Of a stretch of DNA of 64,000 bases, positions 17,659 through 26,178 are shown one piece after another. The stretch covers positions 11,308 through 75,307 of the forward strand of contig DATKWD010000142.1 in NCBI GenBank assembly GCA_035529695.1, read 5' to 3'. This stretch comes from DATKWD01 sp035529695 (GTDB lineage: Bacteria; Actinomycetota; Acidimicrobiia; Acidimicrobiales; Salinilacustritrichaceae). Numbering within the stretch: position 1 is the first letter of the stretch; each line of letters starts with the position of its first letter. Position numbers and translations under genes: made by a program. Below the pieces are notes generated by a model. It made no database searches, was not told the DNA's origin, and saw nothing but the letters and a program-made list of their open reading frames with translations.

Positions 17659-18797
17659 ACGATCTCGGCCAGCTCGACGGGCGAGCGACGTCGGGCCGCG
17701 GTCACCGCCGCTTCGAGCACCCGTTGGGTCATGTAGGCGTCGGCGAAGTCGGGAAGTGGGACCTCGGGTTCTTCGCCGTCGATGGCGCGCACGATGTCGG
17801 CAGCCTGGTTCACGAAGGTGTGCTCGTAGCCGAGTCCGTGGCCGTCGGGCCAGTAGGCGGCGCACCAGGGGTGGTCCTCGTGAGTCGTCTGGATGGTCGT
17901 CCACCCCGCCTCGGCCGGCTGCATCGACGCATCCCAGATCTTCAGCTCGTTCATGTGGGTGAAGTCGAAGGCCAGCGCGCCCGACTCACCGTGGATCTCG
18001 ATGCGATTCGAGTTCTTCACACCGGTGGCCAGCCGGGTCGCCTCGAAGCTCCCGACCGCACCACCTCCGAACCTCGCCAGGAACAAGACGGCGTCATCGA
18101 CCGTGCTCGGCGCCAGCCGGCTGGGATCGTCGGGCAGCGGACGCTCGGTGATGAAGCGCTCCTCGATCGCCCCCGACACCTCGACGATCTCGTCGCCGGT
18201 CAGGAAGCGGGCCATGTCGACGATGTGAGCGCCCAGATCGCCGAGCGCACCCGAGCCGGCCTGGTCGCCGTCGAAGCGCCAGACCCGCGGGGTGTCAGGG
18301 CCGCCCCACCCCTGGAGGTAGGCCGCTCGAACGTGGTAGATCCGCCCGAGGCGACCACCGGCGATCATGCGGTGGGCGAGACCCAGCGCCGGGACGCGGC
18401 GGTAGCTGTACCAGACGGAGGTGCTCCCACTCGCGGCCTCTGCGGCCTGAGCCATGCGCCGCGCATCGTCCAGCGTGCCCGCCAGCGGCTTCTCGCACGC
18501 CACGTGCTTGCCGGCTTCGAGCGCCGCGATCGACTGCTCGGCGTGCAGGTGGTTCGGGGTCGTGACGTCGACGAGGTCGATGCTCGGATCGTCGAGCAGG
18601 TCGTGCCAGTCGGTGGTCGTCCGTGCCCAGCCCCAGCGCGGCCCGAACTCGGCGAGGTCGTCGGCGTTGGTTGCTGCGACGGCGCGCATGGCCGGGGTGG
18701 ATGCGAGATCGAAGAACCGGTGCGCCGACATCCACGCGTTCGAGTGCGCCCGACCCATGAACTTCGATCCGATCAGTCCGATCCCGAGTTCGGGCAC
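17655..18797 (-). CDS. Gfo/Idh/MocA family oxidoreductase
   Basis: A 380-residue NAD(P)-dependent sugar or inositol dehydrogenase-like enzyme. It has a Rossmann start LGIGLIGSKFMGRAHSNAW, the nucleotide-proximal VTTPNHLHAEQSIAALEAGKH, the EKPLA catalytic-Lys motif, and GALGDLGAHIVDMARFL with the Asp/His pair of the family. GTG 18797 is well supported by GGAGG with a 5-nt spacer. It is the first gene of the eight-gene minus directon and is divergent from another Gfo/Idh/MocA gene 47 bp away, suggesting a shared control region. A substrate cannot be assigned; inositol or pyranose sugars are typical. Confidence 0.9.
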   Translation of the reverse strand: MPELGIGLIGSKFMGRAHSNAWMSAHRFFDLASTPAMRAVAATNADDLAEFGPRWGWARTTTDWHDLLDDPSIDLVDVTTPNHLHAEQSIAALEAGKHVACEKPLAGTLDDARRMAQAAEAASGSTSVWYSYRRVPALGLAHRMIAGGRLGRIYHVRAAYLQGWGGPDTPRVWRFDGDQAGSGALGDLGAHIVDMARFLTGDEIVEVSGAIEERFITERPLPDDPSRLAPSTVDDAVLFLARFGGGAVGSFEATRLATGVKNSNRIEIHGESGALAFDFTHMNELKIWDASMQPAEAGWTTIQTTHEDHPWCAAYWPDGHGLGYEHTFVNQAADIVRAIDGEEPEVPLPDFADAYMTQRVLEAAVTAARRRSPVELAEIV

Positions 18798-18815
18798 GCC
18801 CACCTCCGGCCCCGG

Positions 18816-18821
18816 AGTATA
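18816..18821 (-). promoter_or_regulatory. -10 box TATACT for the minus-strand directon
   Basis: TATACT on the minus strand lies about 18 nt before the GTG at 18797, giving a short leader that carries the GGAGG site. It is close to the consensus TATAAT; no convincing -35 is seen. The intergenic space is only 47 bp. Confidence 0.4.
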
Positions 18822-18844
18822 GGTTCGGGCACCGAGGGGGTCCG

Positions 18845-19822
18845 ATGCTGCACTGGGGCGTGTTGTCGACGGCGAAGATCGGCCGCGAGAAGGTGATCCC
18901 CGCGATCCAGGCAGCCGACGGGTGTGACGTCGTGGCCATCGCCGGGCGAGATGGAGGCAACGCCAGAATCGTCGCCGACGAGCTGGGGATCGAGCGGGCA
19001 CACGGCTCCTATCAAGCCCTCCTCGAGGACCCGGGCGTCGACGCGGTCTACATTCCCCTGCCCAATCACCTCCATGCCGAGTGGACGATCCGTGCGGCAG
19101 CGGCCGGCAAGCACGTGTTGTGCGAGAAGCCCCTGGCGCTCACCTCGAGCGAGGCCCGAACGATGGTCGACGCGTGTGCCGAGGCCGGGGTGGTGTTCAT
19201 GGAGGCGTTCATGTATCGACTCCACCCGACCTGGCGGGCGGTCGTCGACATGGTGCGATCCGGCCGGATCGGCGATCTCGTCACCGTGCAGAGCTGGTTC
19301 TCGTACTTCAACGACGATCCCACCAACATTCGCAACATCGCCGACTACGGGGGCGGTGCGTTGATGGACATCGGCTGCTACTCGATCGACGTGTCGCGCC
19401 TGCTGTTCGGCAGTGAGCCGACGAACGTGTCGGCGTCGATCACCCGTGATCCGGCGTCGGGAGTCGACATCGTCAGTTCGGGGATCCTCGATTTCGAGAC
19501 GGGCACGGCGACGTTCACCTGTTCGACGCGTTGCGAGCCTGACCAGCGAGTTCACATCCACGGCACGACGGGTCGGATCTCGGTCGACATCCCGTTCAAC
19601 ATCCCTCCCGATCTCCCGACCCACGTTCGGGTCACGGCAGGCGGGGTGCCGCCGGTGAGTCCTGCAACCGAGACCCTCACGTTCGCACCGGCCGACCAGT
19701 ACCGCATCGAGGCCGAGGAGTTCGCGGCGGCGGTGGCGGCCGGCACCGGCCCGCCGATCGCACCCTCGGAGGGGATCGCCGATCTGGTCGTGATCGAACG
19801 GCTGGTCGCGGCCGCCGGCTGA
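18845..19822 (+). CDS. Gfo/Idh/MocA family oxidoreductase (glucose-fructose oxidoreductase/xylose dehydrogenase-like)
   Basis: A 325-residue NAD(P)-dependent oxidoreductase. Visible: WGVLSTAKIGREKVIPAI, YIPLPNHLHAEWTIRAAAAGKHVLCEKPLAL with the catalytic Lys, MEAFMYRLHPTW, and GGGALMDIGCYSIDVSRLLFG. The EAFMYRxHP motif is typical of the D-xylose/glucose dehydrogenase-like branch. ATG 18845 has GAGGGGG upstream. It is divergent from the other MocA-type gene and next to a sugar ABC transporter, so a role in oxidising an imported aldose is reasonable but inferred. Confidence 0.9.
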   Translation: MLHWGVLSTAKIGREKVIPAIQAADGCDVVAIAGRDGGNARIVADELGIERAHGSYQALLEDPGVDAVYIPLPNHLHAEWTIRAAAAGKHVLCEKPLALTSSEARTMVDACAEAGVVFMEAFMYRLHPTWRAVVDMVRSGRIGDLVTVQSWFSYFNDDPTNIRNIADYGGGALMDIGCYSIDVSRLLFGSEPTNVSASITRDPASGVDIVSSGILDFETGTATFTCSTRCEPDQRVHIHGTTGRISVDIPFNIPPDLPTHVRVTAGGVPPVSPATETLTFAPADQYRIEAEEFAAAVAAGTGPPIAPSEGIADLVVIERLVAAAG

Positions 19823-21523
19823 TCAGTCGCCGGGAGCCACCTCGAGAATCTGATCGGCGTCGACGTCCTCGACCACGGTCTGCGACCCATCGGGCCACGT
19901 GAGCGTCACGACGCTGACCACCTCGGCCGTGCCCAGCCCGAAGTGCGCTCGAGGATCCTCCGACGACAGGTAGCTGCTTCCGGCCACCAACTCGCGGCGG
20001 AGCAGCGTGCCGTCGGCGAGCCGAACCGTGATCACGGTGCCCGGGGTCGGCGTCGGCGGCGCGACGATCAGCCAGTGCCCGCCGGCTCCGGTGTTGCGGA
20101 GCAGTGCGAGGTCCGATCCGATCGTTCCGACCGCGAGGTCGAGGTCGCCGTCGTTGTCGAAGTCGGCGGCGGCCGAGCCGCGCCCGACACGGGGCCCGAC
20201 CACGTCGAGTCCCCAGCCGGCTGAGAAGTCGTCGAACGACCCGGGCTCGCCCTCGGCTGTGCGATTCACGTACCCCTGGAGGCCTTGGCGATCAGCGACC
20301 AGATCGAGCACGGGAACCCCTCCGTTGACGAACAACAGGTCGAGATCGGTGTCGAGATCGACGTCGGCCCAGGTGACCCCCCAGCCGGTCGGGCCGGCGC
20401 CGAGCTCGGGCTGGCCCATGCTGGTGAGGGCATCGACGAACGCCGCGCCGTCGGGTCCGCTCGTGTTGCGGAAGGCGGCATGGAGCTGCGATCCCTGATT
20501 GGTCACGACGAGATCGGGACGCTGGTCGCCGTCGTAGTCGCCCGTTGCCACGCCCATCCCCGCTTCGGGGTCGTCGACGCCGAGCTCGGCGCCGACCTCG
20601 ACCAGTTCGATCCCGATCGAGTTCGACGATGGCGACGTCAGATACAGCTGATTCGGGTCGGTGTCGTTCGCGACATAGAGGTCGAGGTCACCGTCGGAGT
20701 CGACATCGCTGAACACGGCTCCGAGCCCGTGACCGAGGCCGGTGGACTCGATGCCGATGCGCTCGGCCACCTCTTCGAACACGAGCTCGCCGTCGGCGTC
20801 GGGTCCCTGGTTGAGGAACAGCAGATCAGGCTCGGCCCCGAGGTTCGAAGGGAAGCCGCCGGCTGCGCCGGGAACCGGCCGGTTGAGGTCGGTGTAGCCG
20901 GCCACGAACAGGTCGGGCCACCCATTGCGGTCGACGTCGCCCACGGCGGCGCCGGTGTGCCAGCCGTAGGCGTTGACGACCTCAGCGGGGTCCGAGGCCT
21001 CGAACCGTCTGCCGTCGTTCCAGAGCAGCACGTTCTCGCGTTCGGTGGTGACGTAGAGATCGGTGTGACCATCGAGATCGAGGTCGGCTGCGACACAGCC
21101 GTTGCCTCGGACTGCGAGGCCGGCGCCGGTTTCGTCGGTCACGTCGACGAATCGTCCGTGGTCGTTCCGGAACAGGCGGCTGGTCGGGAGGGCACCCTTG
21201 GCGCGCCAGTCGCCCCACTCTCCGTTCGACCAGGTGTCGACGACGAACAGGTCGAGCCATCCGTCGGAGTCCTGGTCGATCCAGCACAGCCCGCCGCCCA
21301 TCATTGCGACGGTGTCGCCGGTCGGGTCGTCGCGAAACGCGCTGTGACGGAAGTCGAGACCGACCTCGCCGGCCACGTCGACGAAGTTCACCGCCTCGGG
21401 CGAGGGTTCACCGCTCCGGTCTCGATCGGCTCCCTCGGCTACGGCCGTCTCGGCGGTCGCACATCCCGCGATGAGGAGACTGGCGGCCAGCAACCCGCGA
21501 CGGACGATTCCGACTCGGGTCAT
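19823..21523 (-). CDS. FG-GAP/VCBS repeat lipoprotein with C-terminal ASPIC/UnbV domain
   Basis: A 566-residue exported lipoprotein; the signal peptide ends in a lipobox LLIAGC. The body contains repeated calcium-binding, propeller-type motifs of the form D-x-D-x-D-G (for example DQDSDGWLDLFV, DLDLDGHTDLYV, DVDSDGDLDLYV, DFDNDGDLDLAV), as in integrin-like FG-GAP propellers. The last ~70 residues form the ASPIC/UnbV domain (GTVITVRLADG, then TWPDGSQTV). Such proteins are extracellular and probably bind ligands or adhere; no enzyme activity is expected. It ends beside the convergent oxidoreductase stop and is divergent from the sugar-binding protein gene. Confidence 0.88.
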   Translation of the reverse strand: MTRVGIVRRGLLAASLLIAGCATAETAVAEGADRDRSGEPSPEAVNFVDVAGEVGLDFRHSAFRDDPTGDTVAMMGGGLCWIDQDSDGWLDLFVVDTWSNGEWGDWRAKGALPTSRLFRNDHGRFVDVTDETGAGLAVRGNGCVAADLDLDGHTDLYVTTERENVLLWNDGRRFEASDPAEVVNAYGWHTGAAVGDVDRNGWPDLFVAGYTDLNRPVPGAAGGFPSNLGAEPDLLFLNQGPDADGELVFEEVAERIGIESTGLGHGLGAVFSDVDSDGDLDLYVANDTDPNQLYLTSPSSNSIGIELVEVGAELGVDDPEAGMGVATGDYDGDQRPDLVVTNQGSQLHAAFRNTSGPDGAAFVDALTSMGQPELGAGPTGWGVTWADVDLDTDLDLLFVNGGVPVLDLVADRQGLQGYVNRTAEGEPGSFDDFSAGWGLDVVGPRVGRGSAAADFDNDGDLDLAVGTIGSDLALLRNTGAGGHWLIVAPPTPTPGTVITVRLADGTLLRRELVAGSSYLSSEDPRAHFGLGTAEVVSVVTLTWPDGSQTVVEDVDADQILEVAPGD

Positions 21524-21570
21524 GAACGGCGCAACCTACCGGTTTGTCCTGGCGAGGGAACGGCGGGTGC

Positions 21571-21597
21571 TACCGTTTCGGATCTCGGACGAAACCG
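21571..21597 (+). promoter_or_regulatory. promoter/operator-like region before the sugar ABC operon
   Basis: A TACCGT hexamer (21571-21576) overlaps an imperfect inverted repeat, CCGTTTCG (21573-21580) and CGAAACCG (21590-21597), with one mismatch and a 9-bp spacer. It lies 34 bp before the binding-protein start. A sugar-responsive repressor could bind here; no regulator gene is adjacent, so this is tentative. Confidence 0.3.
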
Positions 21598-21630
21598 TCC
21601 GTTCACACAGCATCCATCGAGGGGAAACCG

Positions 21631-22752
21631 ATGAATTCGAAGCGTTGGGCCAGCGGGCTCGCAGTACTCATGTCATTCGCAATCGTTGCCGCCGCGTGCG
21701 GCAGCGATTCCGATGGCGAAACCAGCGAAGGGGCCGCGGCCTCGGGTGACTGCGCAACCGCGGGCAAGAGCATCTCGGTGCTCCTCCCCGACACCGAGTC
21801 TTCCGACCGCTGGGAGACCCAGGACAAGCCGGGGTTCGAAGCGGCCTTTGAAGAGGCCGGTGTCGACGCCACCGTCGTCAACGCCGAGGGCGATGCCCAA
21901 CAGCAGCAGGCCCAGGCCGAGCAGGCGATCGCCGAGGACGCCGGTGTGATCGTGATGACCAACCTCGATTCGGGTTCGGGCGCGGCGATCCAGGATCTCG
22001 CTCGTGAGGCGGGCGTCAAGGTCGTCGACTACGACCGTGAGACCATCGAGGGCGACGGGGCCGACGTGTATGTCAGCTTCGGCAACGTGAAGGTCGGCGA
22101 GGCCATGGCCGGCGTGCTCGAGCCGCTCATCGACGATCTGGGCGTCGAGACGCCCCAGGTCGTGATGCTCAACGGCGGTCCCACCGACGACAACGCTCGC
22201 CTGTTCCGTGAGGGCTACGCCGCCACGGTCGAGGCTCGCGCCGACGCCGGTGACTGGGCGATCGTCGCCGACGAGCCCGTTCCCGACTGGGACAACGCCG
22301 AGGCCGGCGTCGTCATGGAGCAGATCCTGACTTCCGCCAACAACGAGGTCGACGCGGTGTTCGCCGCCAATGACGGCCTCGCCGGTTCGGCCATCACCGC
22401 CATGCAGGCGGCGGGGCTCGACACCACCACCATCCCCGTCAGCGGGCAGGATGCCACCGTTCCCGGCATCCAGCTCATCTTGTCGGGCGATCAGTCCATG
22501 ACGGTCTACAAGCCCATCGCCGATGAGGTCGCCTCTGCTTCGGAAGCTGCCCTCGCCCTGCTGAACTGCGAGGACATCGGCGCCGTGGCCACCGACCTCG
22601 CCCCGTTCGCCGAGAACGAGGGCCGGGAGATCCCGGCCGTGCTGCTGGAGCCGATCGCGGTGACGGCGGACAACCTCGACGAAACGGTGTTCGCCGACGG
22701 CTTCGTCTCCGAGGACGACGTCTGCGTAGGCGACTTCGCCCAGTACTGCTAG
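21631..22752 (+). CDS. periplasmic-type sugar-binding lipoprotein of an ABC transporter (XylF/FrcB-like)
   Basis: A 373-residue substrate-binding protein, with a signal peptide ending in the lipobox VAAACGSDS. The body is the type I periplasmic-binding fold of CUT2 sugar importers (ISVLLPDTESSDRWE, then VIVMTNLDSGSGAAI, GVKVVDYDRETIEGDGA, DAVFAANDGLAGSAI and PVSGQDATVPG). The DTESSDRW and YDRE motifs resemble D-xylose-binding XylF. ATG 21631 has GAGGGG at good spacing. It is followed by a strong hairpin and then the ATPase and permease genes. Confidence 0.9.
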   Translation: MNSKRWASGLAVLMSFAIVAAACGSDSDGETSEGAAASGDCATAGKSISVLLPDTESSDRWETQDKPGFEAAFEEAGVDATVVNAEGDAQQQQAQAEQAIAEDAGVIVMTNLDSGSGAAIQDLAREAGVKVVDYDRETIEGDGADVYVSFGNVKVGEAMAGVLEPLIDDLGVETPQVVMLNGGPTDDNARLFREGYAATVEARADAGDWAIVADEPVPDWDNAEAGVVMEQILTSANNEVDAVFAANDGLAGSAITAMQAAGLDTTTIPVSGQDATVPGIQLILSGDQSMTVYKPIADEVASASEAALALLNCEDIGAVATDLAPFAENEGREIPAVLLEPIAVTADNLDETVFADGFVSEDDVCVGDFAQYC

Positions 22753-22775
22753 TACCGATCACGTACTGAAATGAG

Positions 22776-22803
22776 GGTGGGGCGCCCTTCGGGGCGCCCC
22801 ACC
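22776..22803 (+). terminator. 12-bp GC hairpin with TTCG loop between binding protein and ATPase genes
   Basis: Arms of 12 bp around a TTCG tetraloop, 23 bp after the binding-protein stop. There is no T-run afterwards. In CUT operons such hairpins often act as partial terminators or mRNA-end stabilisers that give more binding protein than ATPase; that role is inferred. Confidence 0.6.
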
Positions 22804-22830
22804 TGTGTTCCATCGAACCCAGGGGGGCCT

Positions 22831-23601
22831 TTGGCCGACGAGCCGATACTCGAGTGCCGGGGTGTGTCGAAGCACTTCGGCGCAGTGCAAGCGCTGTACA
22901 AGGTCGACTTCGAGGTGTGTCCGGGCGAGGTGATGGCCCTGGTCGGCGACAACGGGGCCGGGAAGTCGACGCTCATCAAGGGCATCGCCGGCATCTACCC
23001 CTTCGACGACGGCCAGGTTCGCTTCGAGGGCAGCGATGTGCGGATCAGCGGGCCGGCGGCGGCCGCCGGCCTCGGCATCGAGATCGTCTACCAGGACCTC
23101 GCGCTCGCCGACAACCTCGACGTCGTCGGCAACATGTTTCTCGGCCGCGAACGCAAGAAAGGTCTGGTCCTCGACGAGACCAGCATGGAGCAGGACGCCC
23201 AGTCGACCCTCGACAGCCTGTCGGTGAGGACGCTCCAGTCGGTGCGTCAGACCGTCGCCGGGCTCTCCGGGGGCCAGCGCCAAGCCGTGGCGGTGGCCAA
23301 GGCGGTGATGTGGGAATCCAAGGTGGTCATCCTCGACGAGCCGACCGCAGCGCTCGGCGTCGCCCAGACACGGCAGGTCCTCGACCTCACCCGCCGCCTG
23401 GCCGACCGGGGTCTGGGCGTGGTCATCATCTCGCACAACCTGCACGACATCTTCGAGGTGGCCGATCGCATCACCGTGCTCCGCCTGGGACAACAGGTCG
23501 ACGTGTTCACGACCGCAGATTCCGACCAGCAGGAGGTCGTGCACTCGATCACCGCCGGCAGCCTGCAATTCGTACCCGGCATGACGGAGATCGATGACTG
23601 A
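22831..23601 (+). CDS. sugar ABC transporter ATPase, single nucleotide-binding domain (FrcA-like)
   Basis: A 256-residue ATPase with Walker A GDNGAGKST, signature LSGGQRQAV, Walker B VVILDEPTAALG and the switch His in IISHNLHDI. Most CUT2 importers have a ~500-residue fused double ATPase (RbsA/XylG); this one is a single domain, as in the rhizobial fructose system FrcA, so it probably works as a homodimer. TTG 22831 is preferred because a GGGGGG site lies just upstream; an earlier in-frame ATG inside the hairpin region is unlikely. It overlaps the permease gene by 1 bp (TGATG). Confidence 0.9.
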   Translation: MADEPILECRGVSKHFGAVQALYKVDFEVCPGEVMALVGDNGAGKSTLIKGIAGIYPFDDGQVRFEGSDVRISGPAAAAGLGIEIVYQDLALADNLDVVGNMFLGRERKKGLVLDETSMEQDAQSTLDSLSVRTLQSVRQTVAGLSGGQRQAVAVAKAVMWESKVVILDEPTAALGVAQTRQVLDLTRRLADRGLGVVIISHNLHDIFEVADRITVLRLGQQVDVFTTADSDQQEVVHSITAGSLQFVPGMTEIDD

Positions 23602-24857
23602 TGAGCGAGACAATGGCTGACAGCGAAGATCCTTCCGGCGCCTCAGAGCCCGAGACACCGAACGAGTCCGTGAAGGAGTACCTGGCCGCGTGGTGGGTGC
23701 GCGTCAAGGCCGGCGATCTCGGATCACTGCCGTTGATCATCGGCCTCATCGTCATCCTGCTCGTCTTCGGCCTCGCCGAGGAGGTGTTCATCACTCCACG
23801 GAACTTCACCAACCTCCTCCTCCAGATGTCCGGCATCGCCACCATCGCCGTCGGTGTGGTGTTCGTGCTGCTGATCGCCGAGATCGATCTGTCCGTTGCC
23901 TATGTGAGTGCTGTGGGCGGCGTCATCATGACGCTCCTCCTGCGGCCCGGTGATCCGGGATGGCCGTGGTTCCTCGCCATCGCCGCCGCGTTGCTCATCA
24001 CGACCATCATCGGCCTGGTCACCGGCCTGATCGTGACGAAGGCGGGCGTCCCGTCGTTCGTCGTCACGCTGGCCGGTCTCCTCGTCTACAGCGGTGTCGT
24101 CCTGACGCTGACGACGGAGGCCTCGAACTCGGGCACGGTCCGCATCCAGGACGACACGGTGATCGACATCGCCGGGTCGTTCCTCGGCGACGCGCTCGGG
24201 TGGATCCTCGGCCTCGGTTCGGTGGCGATCTATGCAGCCATCCAGCTTCGAACGATGATCACCCGCCGGTCGCGGGGTCTTCCCACCAAGCCCCCGCTGC
24301 TCGTCGGCCTGCAGATCGGTGGCTTGGCCCTCGCGGTGGCCTGGGCGGTCTGGTACGCCAATCGCGATCGCGGGGTCCCGTTCGTCCTGCTCATCGTGCT
24401 CGTGTTCGTGGTCTTCTGGTCGTTCGTCGCCGCACGCACCGCGTTCGGCCGGCACATCTACGCGGTCGGGGGCAATCCCGAGGCAGCCCGGCGGGCCGGC
24501 ATCAACGTGGACCGCATCAGGATCGCCGTGTTCATGATCATGGGATTCATGGCCGGCAGCGGCGGGATCATCCTGGCATCGCGCATCCGCTCGGTCTCGA
24601 CTGGCACCGGTGGCGGCAACCTGTTGCTCGAGGTCATCGCCGCAGCAGTCATCGGTGGAACGAGCCTGTTCGGTGGCCGCGGCCGTCCGGTCAACGCGTT
24701 GTTGGGTGCATTGGTCATCGCAAGCGTCGGGAACGGGATGGACCTGCTCGGCCTGGCCGCCGGCACCAAGTTCATCGTGACCGGCCTCGTGTTGCTGGCA
24801 GCCGTGCTGGTCGACTCGCTGTCCAAGAAGGGCCGCGCCGCGGCCGGAATGGTCTGA
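23601..24857 (+). CDS. sugar ABC transporter permease (XylH/FrcC-like)
   Basis: A 418-residue membrane protein with about ten hydrophobic helices (for example LPLIIGLIVILLVFGL, TIAVGVVFVLLIAEIDLS and FVLLIVLVFVVFWSFV). CUT2 permease motifs are visible: AEIDLSVAYVSAVGGVI, and AVGGNPEAARRAGINVDRI, the ATPase-contact loop. A hydrophilic N-terminal ~30 residues precede the first helix. It forms the channel for the binding protein and ATPase encoded upstream. Confidence 0.92.
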   Translation: MSETMADSEDPSGASEPETPNESVKEYLAAWWVRVKAGDLGSLPLIIGLIVILLVFGLAEEVFITPRNFTNLLLQMSGIATIAVGVVFVLLIAEIDLSVAYVSAVGGVIMTLLLRPGDPGWPWFLAIAAALLITTIIGLVTGLIVTKAGVPSFVVTLAGLLVYSGVVLTLTTEASNSGTVRIQDDTVIDIAGSFLGDALGWILGLGSVAIYAAIQLRTMITRRSRGLPTKPPLLVGLQIGGLALAVAWAVWYANRDRGVPFVLLIVLVFVVFWSFVAARTAFGRHIYAVGGNPEAARRAGINVDRIRIAVFMIMGFMAGSGGIILASRIRSVSTGTGGGNLLLEVIAAAVIGGTSLFGGRGRPVNALLGALVIASVGNGMDLLGLAAGTKFIVTGLVLLAAVLVDSLSKKGRAAAGMV

Positions 24858-24864
24858 TCGAGTC

Positions 24865-25164
24865 ATGGGCTGCTGTCTCGTTGCGTTCGCGTCGTGGTTC
24901 TCGCCGCGCTTCGCGTTGTTCCTCTGGTGGCTCTTCGGAGACCGGCTGTCGATCGTGTTCGACTCGTTCTGGCAGGGACTCCTCGGCTTCCTCGTCCTTC
25001 CCTGGGCCACCCTCTTCTACGCATTGGCGTACGCGCCGGTCGGCGAGGTGTCGGGCATCGGATGGCTGTTCGTCGGCTTCGGCGTCATCTGCGACATCGC
25101 CTCGTGGGGTGGCGGTGGCCAACGTGGCCGCGCGTACTACGTCGAGGAATACCGTGCGGCCTGA
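24865..25164 (+). CDS. small membrane protein of unknown function
   Basis: A 99-residue protein with two or three hydrophobic segments (ALFLWWLFGDRLSIVF, LLGFLVLPWATLFYALAYA and IGWLFVGFGVICDIA) and a short basic/polar tail. The repeated Trp/Phe-rich turns resemble small predicted membrane proteins common in actinobacteria. It starts 7 bp after the permease stop and ends 27 bp before the aldo/keto reductase, so it is probably in the same transcript. No function can be assigned. Confidence 0.7.
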   Translation: MGCCLVAFASWFSPRFALFLWWLFGDRLSIVFDSFWQGLLGFLVLPWATLFYALAYAPVGEVSGIGWLFVGFGVICDIASWGGGGQRGRAYYVEEYRAA

Positions 25165-25191
25165 CCAGGCCCGACCGACGAGGAGCTGATC

Positions 25192-26178
25192 ATCCGCACA
25201 CGACGACTGGGGAGCACGGGGTTCGAGGTCTCCGAGGTCGGGTTCGGCGCCTGGGCGATCGGTGCCGACTGGGGCCGCGTCGACGACGAGGACGCCATCG
25301 CAGCGCTCAACGCGGCGGTCGATGCCGGAGTCAGCTTCATCGACACCGCCGATGTGTACGGCGATGGTCGCTCGGAGCGTCTGATCGCGCGGTTCCGACG
25401 CCAGCGGCCGACGGCCGAGGTGGTGGTGGCCACCAAGGCGGGACGTCGGCTCGATCCGCACGTTGCCGAGGCCTACACGCCCGAGGCGATCGAAGGCTTC
25501 GTCGACCGCAGCCTTGCAAACCTCGAGGTCGAGGCGCTCGACCTGGTGCAACTGCACTGCCCTCCGACCGCGGTCTACGACGACGACGAGGTGTTCGATG
25601 GGCTCGACGACCTGGTCCGCCGGGGCAAGATCCTTCATCACGGGGTGAGCGTCGAGCGCATCGACGAAGCGCTCCGTGCCATTCGACGACCGACCGTCGA
25701 GACCGTACAGATCATCTTCAACGTGTTCCGCCAACGACCGGCGTCGGACTTCCTGGCGGCGGCCGCCGGCCACGATGTCGGGGTGATCGCTCGGGTGCCC
25801 CTCGCGAGCGGACTCCTCAGCGGGAAGATCACCGCCGACACCGAGTTCGCCGCCGACGACCACCGGTCCTACAACCGGCACGGCGAAGCCTTCGACGTGG
25901 GCGAGACCTTCGCAGGGGTGCCCTTCGACGTCGGGCTGGCGGCCGTCGACGAGATCCGTGACCTCGTCCCCGTCGACGGGTCGATGGCTCAGTTCGCGCT
26001 CCGATGGATCCTCACCTTCGCCGAGGTCTCGACGGTGATCCCGGGTGCCCGCAACGCAGACCAGGCCGCGTCGAATGCTGCGGCATCGTCACTCGGTCCG
26101 ATCGACGAGTCGACGATGACTGCGGCCGCCGACGTGTACGAACGCCTCGTGAAGCCTCATGTCCATGATCGCTGGTGA
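25192..26178 (+). CDS. aldo/keto reductase with apparent non-canonical ATC start
   Basis: NADPH-dependent aldo/keto reductase, 328 residues. The N-terminal barrel strand R-RLGSTGFEVSEVGFGAWAIG is fully encoded and in frame back to 25165, but no ATG, GTG or TTG occurs there. An AGGAG at 25181-25185 is followed, after 6 nt, by ATC at 25192; starting there gives (M)RTRRLGSTG, matching the family's usual N-terminus. CTG 25186 and ATC 25189 are alternatives. The first ATG-type start (25354) would remove the first ~54 residues including the catalytic Asp in FIDTADVYG. Other motifs are a Lys in VVATKAG, LDLVQLHCP with the catalytic His region, and VIPGARNADQA for cofactor binding. The last 20 bp overlap the PhyH gene. 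Confidence 0.82.
   Translation: MRTRRLGSTGFEVSEVGFGAWAIGADWGRVDDEDAIAALNAAVDAGVSFIDTADVYGDGRSERLIARFRRQRPTAEVVVATKAGRRLDPHVAEAYTPEAIEGFVDRSLANLEVEALDLVQLHCPPTAVYDDDEVFDGLDDLVRRGKILHHGVSVERIDEALRAIRRPTVETVQIIFNVFRQRPASDFLAAAAGHDVGVIARVPLASGLLSGKITADTEFAADDHRSYNRHGEAFDVGETFAGVPFDVGLAAVDEIRDLVPVDGSMAQFALRWILTFAEVSTVIPGARNADQAASNAAASSLGPIDESTMTAAADVYERLVKPHVHDRW

Noticed and set aside
25354..26178. Aldo/keto reductase starting at ATG-type codon 25354
   Set aside because: It would delete the first barrel strands and the catalytic Asp region, which are encoded in frame upstream.
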